A stretch of DNA of 5,703 nt, taken from positions 1 to 5,703 of the forward strand of contig DATCYD010000294.1 in the NCBI GenBank assembly GCA_036570465.1, in the 5' to 3' direction. The notes under the pieces were generated by a model. That model was not told the DNA's origin, searched no databases, and saw only the letters and a program-made list of their open reading frames with translations. The stretch's first letter is position 1, and each line of letters starts with the position of its first letter. Positions 1 to 5,703 of the stretch are shown piece by piece. A program made the position numbers and the translations under genes. This DNA comes from Anseongella sp036570465. Lineage in GTDB: Bacteria > Bacteroidota > Bacteroidia > Sphingobacteriales > Sphingobacteriaceae.

Positions 1-477
1 TATACCTTTGGCAAAGCGCTGGGAAGCCACGGGGCCATTGTCCTTGGTGCGCGTACACTGAAGGATTACCTGGTCAATTTTGCCCGGCCGCTCATCTATA
101 GCACCGCACTGCCCTTCCATAACCTGGCCAGCATCCTGTGTGCCTACGAACTCCTCATCGGCCGTCCCAACCTGCAGCAGGAACTGGCAGACCGCATCGC
201 CTGGTTCGGCCAACTGCTAAAAGATTCCAACCCCACCTCAGACTATTGGCAAACCCCGGACAGCCCCATTCAAACGGTCATGATCCCAGGCAACCAGGCC
301 GTACGGGACGCCGCCACCAGGCTTCAGACAGCCGGGCTGGACGTCAGACCCATCCTCAGCCCTACCGTCCCACCAGGGAAAGAACGGTTGCGGATTTGCC
401 TGCATTTGTTCAATACGGATGAAGAATTGAAAAAATTAGCGTATCTTCTTAAAAATCCTCTGTCAAGCAAATTATGA
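1..477 (+). CDS. bioF: 8-amino-7-oxononanoate (KAPA) synthase, C-terminal part (5' truncated by window edge)
   Basis: PLP-dependent alpha-oxoamine synthase that condenses pimeloyl-ACP or pimeloyl-CoA with L-alanine to give 8-amino-7-oxononanoate, the first step of biotin ring assembly, in the cytoplasm. The frame is open from base 1, so only the last 158 residues are seen. Residues 2-8 read TFGKALG, in which Lys5 matches the Schiff-base lysine of BioF (E. coli TFGKGFG, from memory). FARPLIYSTALP follows at residues 27-38, and a typical C-terminal block, ILSPTVPPGKERLRICL, at 118-134. About 153 residues after the lysine agrees with a full-length family C terminus. Sister enzymes (2-amino-3-ketobutyrate ligase, serine palmitoyltransferase, 5-aminolevulinate synthase) share the fold, but the directly coupled bioD downstream favours BioF. 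The stop TGA overlaps the bioD start as ATGA. No frameshift is seen. Confidence 0.93.
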   Translation, partial: YTFGKALGSHGAIVLGARTLKDYLVNFARPLIYSTALPFHNLASILCAYELLIGRPNLQQELADRIAWFGQLLKDSNPTSDYWQTPDSPIQTVMIPGNQAVRDAATRLQTAGLDVRPILSPTVPPGKERLRICLHLFNTDEELKKLAYLLKNPLSSKL

Positions 478-1085
478 AACCACTTTTTATAACAGGAATT
501 GATACCGGAATTGGCAAAACCATCATTTCAGCCATACTCGTTGAAAAACTAGAAGCTGATTACTGGAAACCGGTTCAGGCAGGAGACCTGGATCATTCCG
601 ATACCATGACGGTACAATCGCTAGTCAGCAACAGCGCCTCCCGGTTTCACCCGGAAACTTACCAACTGACCCAGCCATTTTCACCGCATAAGTCAGCCCG
701 GCTGGACAATGTGGATATTAAAATTGAAGACTTTCAGGTTCCGGCCACCCACCGCCCCCTGGTCATCGAAGGCGCCGGTGGGTTGATGGTTCCCCTGAAC
801 CCAACATTGCTTATGATCGATCTGATCGCTCATCTGAATGCCGAAGTAATCGTCGTTACCAAGAATTACCTTGGAAGTATCAACCATACATTATTAACCC
901 TCGAAATGCTGCGGTTACGGCAAATCCCTGTTCGCGGCATTGTCATTAACGGCGATGCCGACCCCGATTCCGAAAACGCCATTCTTAATTACAGCGGGGT
1001 CACCTACCTGGGCCGCATCGCCGAGTTGCCCGGCCTGGATAAGGAAGGCATCCGGGCGGCGACCCAGAACCTCAACCTCGGTTAA
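474..1085 (+). CDS. bioD: ATP-dependent dethiobiotin synthetase
   Basis: Cytoplasmic ATP-dependent carboxylase that closes the ureido ring of dethiobiotin from 7,8-diaminononanoate and CO2, the step before BioB. The 203 residues are complete. They show a P-loop GIDTGIGKT at 8-16 (Lys15, Thr16), WKPVQAG at 31-37 with the family's substrate lysine (Lys32), HSD at 41-43 with the Mg-binding Asp43, EGAGG at 99-103 with Glu99, the LGSINH segment at 133-138, and Asn159 where the family's nucleotide-base contact is expected. Length is slightly below that of the E. coli enzyme (about 225 aa); the short segment between the P-loop and KPV and the short C terminus account for this. The start ATG overlaps the bioF stop, so translation is probably coupled and needs no strong ribosome site. 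A cobyrinate synthase or MinD-like ATPase is excluded by the KPVQAG and EGAGG pattern and by the neighbour. Confidence 0.95.
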   Translation: MKPLFITGIDTGIGKTIISAILVEKLEADYWKPVQAGDLDHSDTMTVQSLVSNSASRFHPETYQLTQPFSPHKSARLDNVDIKIEDFQVPATHRPLVIEGAGGLMVPLNPTLLMIDLIAHLNAEVIVVTKNYLGSINHTLLTLEMLRLRQIPVRGIVINGDADPDSENAILNYSGVTYLGRIAELPGLDKEGIRAATQNLNLG

Positions 1086-1106
1086 TCACCTGAACTTAAG
1101 TGGCAT

Positions 1107-1127
1107 GTCCGCCAGGACTATTTATTT
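1107..1127 (+). terminator. possible weak terminator after bioD
   Basis: The 40-base gap between the convergent bioD and susD-like stops holds a small inverted repeat, GTCC (1107-1110), loop gcca, GGAC (1115-1118), followed on the + strand by the A/T-rich tatttattt. A 4-bp stem is weak, and an overlapping alternative, TGGC (1101-1104) with GCCA (1111-1114), is equally short. No matching T-tract follows on the - strand, so if real it would serve the biotin operon only. Read-through and antisense overlap of the two transcripts are equally possible. Confidence 0.25.
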
Positions 1128-2544
1128 AATACCCCGGATTTTTATCGAGATTTGGATTCACTTCTCTTTCAGCTTCTGGGATCGGAAGAATGATAAAGGG
1201 ATCACCCGGAGCGGAAATATCTTCACCAAAACCTGTGGTTCTAAGACTCTTTCCCTTCCTGAGCAGATCCATCCGGCGATGCCCTTCAAAACAAAGTTCC
1301 TTCCGGCGCTCGTTGAGGATTGCTTCAATAAACTCGTCGTCACTTGCAAAATCACCGGCATCCCAGGCAGGAAGATTAGCCCGGTCTCTCAGATCATTCA
1401 TCAAATCAAGCGATTCTGTATTAATACCGCCATCTTCTGCCAATGCTTCAGCCCGGATCAGGTACATTTCTGTAATCCGGATAAGTGGGGCATTATCAGC
1501 ATTGGTGGTTGCATCCGGAAACTTCGTTGTAAACAAGGGATCCCCGGCTTCGTCCCTTCTGGAGAGTGCAAAACGCAAATCCCCGGCTTCTTCTTCAAAA
1601 GCGGCGATCAGATCCGCGCTGAAGGGACAGTCGCCCCGGCCATTGTTTGAACCACTATTGTAATAAGAGGCCCAGCCACCTGAGCTGGTTGCTCCGTTGT
1701 CCGTTGGAGAATTCTGAACGGTAAAAATATCCTCGGCAGTATTCCCATCATAAAAGTTATGATTCCCCGCCAGTACGTAATCGGGATCATCGATCACTTC
1801 GCCCGCCAACTGGGCAGCTTCAGTATATTCACCCCTGTAGAGATGAAGGCGTGCCATCAATGCTTTGGCAGCTCCCTGTGTAGCCCTCCCCCTCGCTGTC
1901 TCAGGACTACCAAAATCGCCTGCCTGTAACAAAGCAGGCAATGCCTCCTCCAGGTCTTTGAATATGTGTTGATGCACCTCATCCACAGTGGCACGGACAG
2001 GGTAGGTAATTTCACCTTCAAAAGGCTCGGATACTATGGGAATACCCAGGCTGGCGCCATTGTCGAAATTATAAGGCTGTCCAAACAAATTAACCAATTG
2101 AAAATTAACAATGGCCCTGATAAACTTTGCTTCGGCCACGTATTGTGCCTTCTCCTCTTCTGTGAATGCCTCATCTGCCACACCCGGCACATACTTTATG
2201 ACCGCATTTGCCGCAACAATGACCGCAAAATGCTCGCGCCAGATACCGAGGACATTGCTGTTATCGGATTTTACACCATACGTATCAATATCCTGTAAGG
2301 TTGGGAATGATCCGGCAAAATTGACGTTATCCGCCTGATAGTCTCCAATGATTTGTGGCAACGATCCAAACACATCATACAGCTGAGACTTGCTGTAAAC
2401 ACCCATCAGCGATGCAAATGAATTCTCTTTGTTCGCAAATGCCAAATCTGTAGGCAAATCCTGTTCAGGATTTACATCCAGTTTTTTATCGCAGGAAGCT
2501 ATTAGTATAGAACCAACAGCCAAAATATATATCAACTTTTTCAT
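1126..2544 (-). CDS. SusD/RagB-family surface nutrient-binding lipoprotein
   Basis: Outer-membrane, surface-exposed lipoprotein that forms the lid of a SusC-type transporter and captures substrate (glycan, peptide or other) for import. The 472 residues begin with a lipoprotein signal peptide: basic MKK, a hydrophobic core, and the lipobox IASC with acylated Cys18, followed by DKKLD. Family hallmarks are the helical segment AEAKFIRAIVNFQLVNLFG (137-155), the TPR-like ALMARLHLYRGEYTEAA (228-244), ITEMYLIRAEALAE (357-370), the NERRKELCFEGHRRMDLLR box (411-429), and the C-terminal ILPIPEAEREVNPNLDKNPGY-type ending typical of SusD proteins. Length is within the usual 450-600 range, towards the short end. 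It lies 18 bases downstream of the susC-like gene on the same strand and is almost certainly co-transcribed. The chosen ATG gives a complete signal peptide. AAGGA in the upstream DNA overlaps the susC stop but sits about 15 bases away, too far for a convincing Shine-Dalgarno. Substrate is unknown. Confidence 0.96.
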   Translation of the reverse strand: MKKLIYILAVGSILIASCDKKLDVNPEQDLPTDLAFANKENSFASLMGVYSKSQLYDVFGSLPQIIGDYQADNVNFAGSFPTLQDIDTYGVKSDNSNVLGIWREHFAVIVAANAVIKYVPGVADEAFTEEEKAQYVAEAKFIRAIVNFQLVNLFGQPYNFDNGASLGIPIVSEPFEGEITYPVRATVDEVHQHIFKDLEEALPALLQAGDFGSPETARGRATQGAAKALMARLHLYRGEYTEAAQLAGEVIDDPDYVLAGNHNFYDGNTAEDIFTVQNSPTDNGATSSGGWASYYNSGSNNGRGDCPFSADLIAAFEEEAGDLRFALSRRDEAGDPLFTTKFPDATTNADNAPLIRITEMYLIRAEALAEDGGINTESLDLMNDLRDRANLPAWDAGDFASDDEFIEAILNERRKELCFEGHRRMDLLRKGKSLRTTGFGEDISAPGDPFIILPIPEAEREVNPNLDKNPGY

Positions 2545-2562
2545 ATTGTTCTTGCTTTATCC

Positions 2563-5538
2563 TTAAAAACCAAGGCTTACCCCAACCGTAATTGTTTTTG
2601 CCTGGGGAACTGCAAAAAATGATTCACCCAGAAACCGGTTACTGGCGCCATCGGCAGAAACTTCCGGATCTGCGCCCCGGAAATCCTTATCCTTTAGCGT
2701 CCACAGGTTCTGCCCCATGACATACACCCTTGCCCTTGAAATAAACCTGCTTTTCTGCAATAATTCAGCGGGTAAATTATAGCTTAGTGTCACATTCTTG
2801 AGCCGCATGTAAGAACCATTCAGGAGCTGTAATGTGGACGCCTGTGTAAAGGTTGTCACCGTTGGGCTGGTCAATGCAGGCGCAAAAGCGCGGTCTCCGG
2901 GTTGTTTCCAGTAATTCAGCATATTAGTGGTCTTATTAAAGCTACCACCAATTTCTTCCAAAAAGGAAAGCTCATCCAACAGCACCTTATTGCCGGAAAC
3001 GAACTGCAGGAAGGCATTTAGTTCAAACCCTTTATAGGTAAAGGTATTGGTCAATCCTCCAAAAAAGTCAGGATTACCTTTGCCCACTATTACCCGGTCT
3101 GCAGATGATGGATTAGTTGTCACTTCTCCATCTTTGGTGAACCATTCTGCATCGCCTGTTTCTGAATTGATCCCCTTATAGCGGATCATGTAGAAACTGT
3201 TCAGCGAATGTCCTTCGATGGCCCGCTGATCTCCGGTACCTACGACTTTTCTTCCCTCTGCATCGACACTGCTGCCTTCCGGCAAGGACAGGATCTCATT
3301 CTTAATAAAGGAAATATTAAAACCGGTCGTCCACCTGAAATCATTCTTATTAATATTGGTTGAATTAATGGCAAATTCCCAGCCCTTGTTTTCCATTTCC
3401 CCGACATTCCGGGTAATTGATGTATAACCATTAGTTGAAGGAATGGGCACATCCAATAATAAGCCGTCCGTATTCTTATTAAAGTAATTGATCTTCACAT
3501 CCAATCTTGAATTCAGCAAGGTCATATCCAATCCGATATCGTATGACTTGGAGGTTTCCCAGCTAAGGTCAGGATTTTCAGGCTGCACCGGTCTTAAACC
3601 GGGAAGGCCTGCGTAGTCTGATTCAGTACCTGCCTGATAAAGGCCGAGGGAAGAGAAATTACCAATGCGGTCATTCCCTGCTGTTCCGTAACTGGCCCTT
3701 AGTTTCAGATAATTAAATACGCCACCGTCTTGCATAAAGCTTTCTTCGGAGATTATCCAGCCACCGGCAACCGCCCAGAAAGTACCATACTTGTTATCGG
3801 CCCCAAAACGGGATGACCCATCCCGTCTTACAGAACCCTCTAACATATAACGGTCCATATAGCGGTAATCCACCCGGGAGAATAGTGAGGTCAATGCCCA
3901 GGCGGTCCTGGTAGAAGAAGTGGTGGTAGGCGTAGCTGCCGACGCAACATTCCGTAGCAGGTCACTGGCAAATCCGCTGCCCTCTACGGTGATGTCTTCA
4001 TACCGGGAAGTCTCATAACTCTGTCCAAGCAGGATCCCAAAGTTGTGATCACCCATTTCCCGATCATAATCCAGGGTATTGGTGGTCAACCATTTATTAT
4101 CCTGAACAATCTGCTTAAATGCATACCCTTCGGCGGTAACGATATCCGGATCACGATTAAAATACTCGACCTGTACTCCGTCAACACCCCAGTCCGATTT
4201 GAGTGTAAGTCCGGGAATCAGTTCCACTTCGGCATAAATATTACCGGTATTTCTTCTGTTCACCTGATCGGTAATCCCTAATTCTTCTATCGCCAGGATA
4301 TTCGGGATAAATCCTCCCCGGAGGTAACTGCCATCTTCAGCATAGGCAGGGCTTAACGGAGATTGCAGATAAGCCGATGTCAGGGAAGCAAATGTGTTAT
4401 TTTCAGCGCCGATACGGTCGTTCAACGATTTGGAAATGCCAAAATTAGCACCAAATCTGACCTTATCGTTCAAGCGGTGTTGCAGGTTAATACGCCCGTT
4501 CAGCTTATCCAGATCATTACCGAGTGCATACCCGGATTGATCCAGGTACGTACCCCCCAGGTAAAAGGTTGTTCTTTCTGAACCACCACTGGCTGAAACA
4601 GAATAATTATTAATGGTCCCAGTCCGGGTAACAGCATCTAACCAGTCAAACCTGGTACCGGGGTCGGTGGGAACATCTGTAGGATCGTTCGCCTGATAAA
4701 ACTCCTGCAACAAGTTGATATATTGATCTCCGCTAAGGGGGTCATAAATATTCGTCGGCTTTGAAAAGCCTGTGTAGTAATCAAAATCAATTGTGGCTTT
4801 TCCCATCTGGCCTTTCTTGGTCTCAATAAGGACCACGCCGTTTGCCCCTCTTGAACCGTAAATAGCTACCGCCGATGCATCTTTCAATACCGTAAGCGAT
4901 GCAATATCTTCAGGATTCAGGTCAGAAAGCGGATTCAGGCCCGATGCCCCTCCCAATTCCTGGCTATAATCACCGTCATTCATTGGAATACCATCCACTA
5001 CAAACAGGGGCTCGCCACCAGCGGTAATGGAAGCGGCGCCCCGGATACGAATATTCGCGGCAGCGCCTAATAATCCGGAAGAATTGGTCATTTGCACGCC
5101 GGCTGCCTGCCCTTGTAAAAGCTGCTGGGGTGAAACCGCGGGAACATTCTCAAATTTTTTGGCCTCAATGGTGGAAGAACTTTGCAGCTGGTAACGCCTG
5201 CTTTGTTCGCCATAGCCCACTACCACCACCTCACTGAGCGCTTCAATATCCTGGGTTAAGGTGATATTGATGATGGTATTGTTGTCAATGGCCTGTTCAA
5301 CAGAAGCAAAGCCAATGAATGAAAACACAAGTGTTTCCGCATCCACCGGTACTACCAGTTCATAAACGCCATCCAAATCTGTTTGAGCTCCAATGGTTGT
5401 TCCCTCTACCACTACCGAGACTCCAGGTAGCGGAGAACCGTCTTCGCCGGTTACCTTACCGGTCACTGTCCTCTGCTGTGACCAGGCAGTCAACGTTGAG
5501 AAGACAATACAATACGCAAATAGTAATAATTTCTTCAT
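2563..5538 (-). CDS. SusC/RagA-family TonB-dependent outer-membrane transporter
   Basis: A 22-strand-type outer-membrane beta-barrel that imports substrate delivered by its SusD partner, energised by TonB-ExbBD. The 991 residues are intact. A Sec signal peptide covers residues 1-20 (MKK, hydrophobic core, probable cleavage after AWS before QQ). A carboxypeptidase-regulatory-like beta-sandwich domain follows at about 23-98 (VTGKVTGEDGSPLPGVSVVV, then TDLDGVYEL). Next is the SEVVVVGYG segment (102-110) near the TonB-box region, and the plug domain at about 116-240 with IRIRGAAS, PLFVVDGIPM, LTVLKDASAVAIYGSRGANG and VVLIETKKG, the SusC signature. The barrel runs from about 245 to the end, with MGQNLWTL near the C terminus and a final Phe, as expected for recognition by the BAM machinery. 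There is no N-terminal signalling (STN) domain between the signal peptide and the beta-sandwich, so direct FecR/sigma control through this protein is not indicated. First gene of a two-gene unit with the SusD-like gene. Substrate cannot be deduced. Confidence 0.97.
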   Translation of the reverse strand: MKKLLLFAYCIVFSTLTAWSQQRTVTGKVTGEDGSPLPGVSVVVEGTTIGAQTDLDGVYELVVPVDAETLVFSFIGFASVEQAIDNNTIINITLTQDIEALSEVVVVGYGEQSRRYQLQSSSTIEAKKFENVPAVSPQQLLQGQAAGVQMTNSSGLLGAAANIRIRGAASITAGGEPLFVVDGIPMNDGDYSQELGGASGLNPLSDLNPEDIASLTVLKDASAVAIYGSRGANGVVLIETKKGQMGKATIDFDYYTGFSKPTNIYDPLSGDQYINLLQEFYQANDPTDVPTDPGTRFDWLDAVTRTGTINNYSVSASGGSERTTFYLGGTYLDQSGYALGNDLDKLNGRINLQHRLNDKVRFGANFGISKSLNDRIGAENNTFASLTSAYLQSPLSPAYAEDGSYLRGGFIPNILAIEELGITDQVNRRNTGNIYAEVELIPGLTLKSDWGVDGVQVEYFNRDPDIVTAEGYAFKQIVQDNKWLTTNTLDYDREMGDHNFGILLGQSYETSRYEDITVEGSGFASDLLRNVASAATPTTTSSTRTAWALTSLFSRVDYRYMDRYMLEGSVRRDGSSRFGADNKYGTFWAVAGGWIISEESFMQDGGVFNYLKLRASYGTAGNDRIGNFSSLGLYQAGTESDYAGLPGLRPVQPENPDLSWETSKSYDIGLDMTLLNSRLDVKINYFNKNTDGLLLDVPIPSTNGYTSITRNVGEMENKGWEFAINSTNINKNDFRWTTGFNISFIKNEILSLPEGSSVDAEGRKVVGTGDQRAIEGHSLNSFYMIRYKGINSETGDAEWFTKDGEVTTNPSSADRVIVGKGNPDFFGGLTNTFTYKGFELNAFLQFVSGNKVLLDELSFLEEIGGSFNKTTNMLNYWKQPGDRAFAPALTSPTVTTFTQASTLQLLNGSYMRLKNVTLSYNLPAELLQKSRFISRARVYVMGQNLWTLKDKDFRGADPEVSADGASNRFLGESFFAVPQAKTITVGVSLGF

Positions 5539-5558
5539 AATCTAGTTTATTATCCCCT

Positions 5559-5591
5559 GCAAAAGTACAATTTTTAAATAAAACTATAACA
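5559..5591 (-). promoter_or_regulatory. Bacteroidota-type promoter of the susC/susD-like operon
   Basis: On the - strand, TACTTTTGC (5559-5567) matches the phylum's -7 consensus TAnnTTTG plus the frequent following pyrimidine. Nineteen bases upstream is TGTTA (5587-5591), only a partial match to the TTTG/TTG -33 element. The spacer is strongly A/T-rich. Transcription would begin roughly at 5551-5556, giving a leader of about 15 bases before the ATG at 5538, too short for a riboswitch. The -7 match is seen directly. The start site and the weak -33 assignment are inference. Confidence 0.65.
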
Positions 5592-5609
5592 GGATTTTTA
5601 CGCTACCTG

Positions 5610-5631
5610 CCTTCGGTATCCAGACCGAAGG
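5610..5631. repeat. inverted repeat 1: perfect 8-bp arms, 6-base loop
   Basis: CCTTCGGT (5610-5617), atccag, ACCGAAGG (5624-5631). The arms are perfectly complementary and five of eight pairs are G-C, so the transcript would fold in either direction. It lies about 43 bases upstream of the susC -7 element, outside the expected susC transcript. Neither side is followed by a T-tract, so it is not a textbook intrinsic terminator. It could be the end of a transcript from a gene beyond the right edge, or a protein-binding site. Confidence 0.6.
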
Positions 5632-5651
5632 GTTTGATCCCATGATCAACC
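5631..5651. repeat. inverted repeat 2: 8 pairs with one bulged T, 4-base loop
   Basis: GGTTTGATC (5631-5639), ccat, GATCAACC (5644-5651). All bases pair except one extra T at 5633. It abuts inverted repeat 1 (they share the G at 5631, so both cannot use that base in a fold). Its + strand loop, ccat, is identical to that of inverted repeat 3. Confidence 0.5.
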
Positions 5652-5661
5652 AGACGATCCA

Positions 5662-5691
5662 TTTAACAAGTAACACCATTGTTACGTTAAA
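5662..5691. repeat. inverted repeat 3: 12 paired positions with a 2-base bulge, 4-base loop
   Basis: Outer arm TTTAAC (5662-5667), unpaired AA (5668-5669), inner arm GTAACA (5670-5675), loop ccat, then TGTTAC (5680-5685) and GTTAAA (5686-5691). Apart from the AA bulge the arms pair perfectly over 12 positions. The A/T-rich dyad resembles an operator as much as an RNA hairpin. No T-tract follows on either strand. Confidence 0.55.
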
Positions 5692-5703
5692 GTTTGCAGG
5701 ATT

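Noticed and set aside
138..422. 94-codon + strand frame inside bioF
   Set aside because: The His/Arg/Pro/Gln-rich translation is typical of an out-of-frame reading of a GC-rich gene; bioF itself is convincing in its own frame.
1086..1125. Strong bidirectional terminator between the convergent genes
   Set aside because: Only 4-bp stems are present and only the + strand has an A/T-rich tail, so a strong shared terminator is not supported.
1540..1590. Twelve-base direct repeat ATCCCCGGCTTC at 1540-1551 and 1579-1590
   Set aside because: It is in frame within the susD-like gene, encoding EAGD twice 13 codons apart. A short coincidence of acidic-loop codons is sufficient explanation.
940..1650. 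Open + strand frame of 236 codons running from the end of bioD into the DNA antisense to the susD-like gene
   Set aside because: It overlaps two genes with clear family motifs, its translation is Cys/Ile/Pro-rich without recognisable domains, and it crosses the convergent intergenic gap. It is a shadow frame.
1190..1663. 157-codon + strand frame antisense to the susD-like gene
   Set aside because: Ser/Arg-rich composition, no motifs, and fully contained opposite conserved SusD coding sequence.
4045..4581. Two small + strand frames antisense to the susC-like barrel
   Set aside because: No motifs, no ribosome site, and lying opposite intact coding sequence.
5624..5651. GGGTTTGATCCC inside the inverted-repeat cluster, reminiscent of a tRNA T-arm
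   Set aside because: The loop lacks the TTCRA pattern, and no acceptor stem, anticodon arm or D-arm can be placed around it on either strand.
5539..5703. Riboswitch or leader RNA upstream of the transporter
   Set aside because: The likely promoter leaves only about 15 bases of leader, and I recognise no conserved riboswitch core (cobalamin, TPP or other) in the inverted-repeat region.

Overview
The window points to a member of the Bacteroidota (Bacteroidetes), probably a free-living Cytophagales-type lineage. The evidence is a SusC/SusD outer-membrane pair, a family essentially restricted to that phylum, and a close match to the phylum's TAnnTTTG promoter element in front of it. Base composition is moderate and coding is dense. 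The genus cannot be fixed from the sequence.

Left part, + strand (1-1085): the C-terminal part of bioF (KAPA synthase), cut by the window edge just before its PLP lysine, followed by a complete bioD (dethiobiotin synthetase). The two overlap by 4 bases (ATGA) and so probably form one translationally coupled biotin operon whose upstream part lies outside the window. BioF makes 8-amino-7-oxononanoate. BioA, not seen here, would convert it to the diamine that BioD closes to dethiobiotin.

Right part, - strand (1126-5538): a complete SusC-like TonB-dependent transporter (991 aa), then 18 bases later a complete SusD-like surface lipoprotein (472 aa). This is the usual 'pedal-bin' nutrient uptake complex. 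No glycoside hydrolase, peptidase, sigma/anti-sigma pair or other regulator is visible with it, so the substrate cannot be named. The pair ends tail-to-tail with bioD across a 40-base gap. The proximity therefore does not imply a shared function with biotin synthesis.

Rightmost 165 bases (5539-5703): no gene. This stretch holds the likely susC promoter and, upstream of it, three consecutive inverted repeats packed into 82 bases (5610-5691). Those repeats are the only structure here not explained by ordinary gene content. I see no RNA gene, CRISPR array, insertion sequence or convincing novel system; most of the window is conventional.
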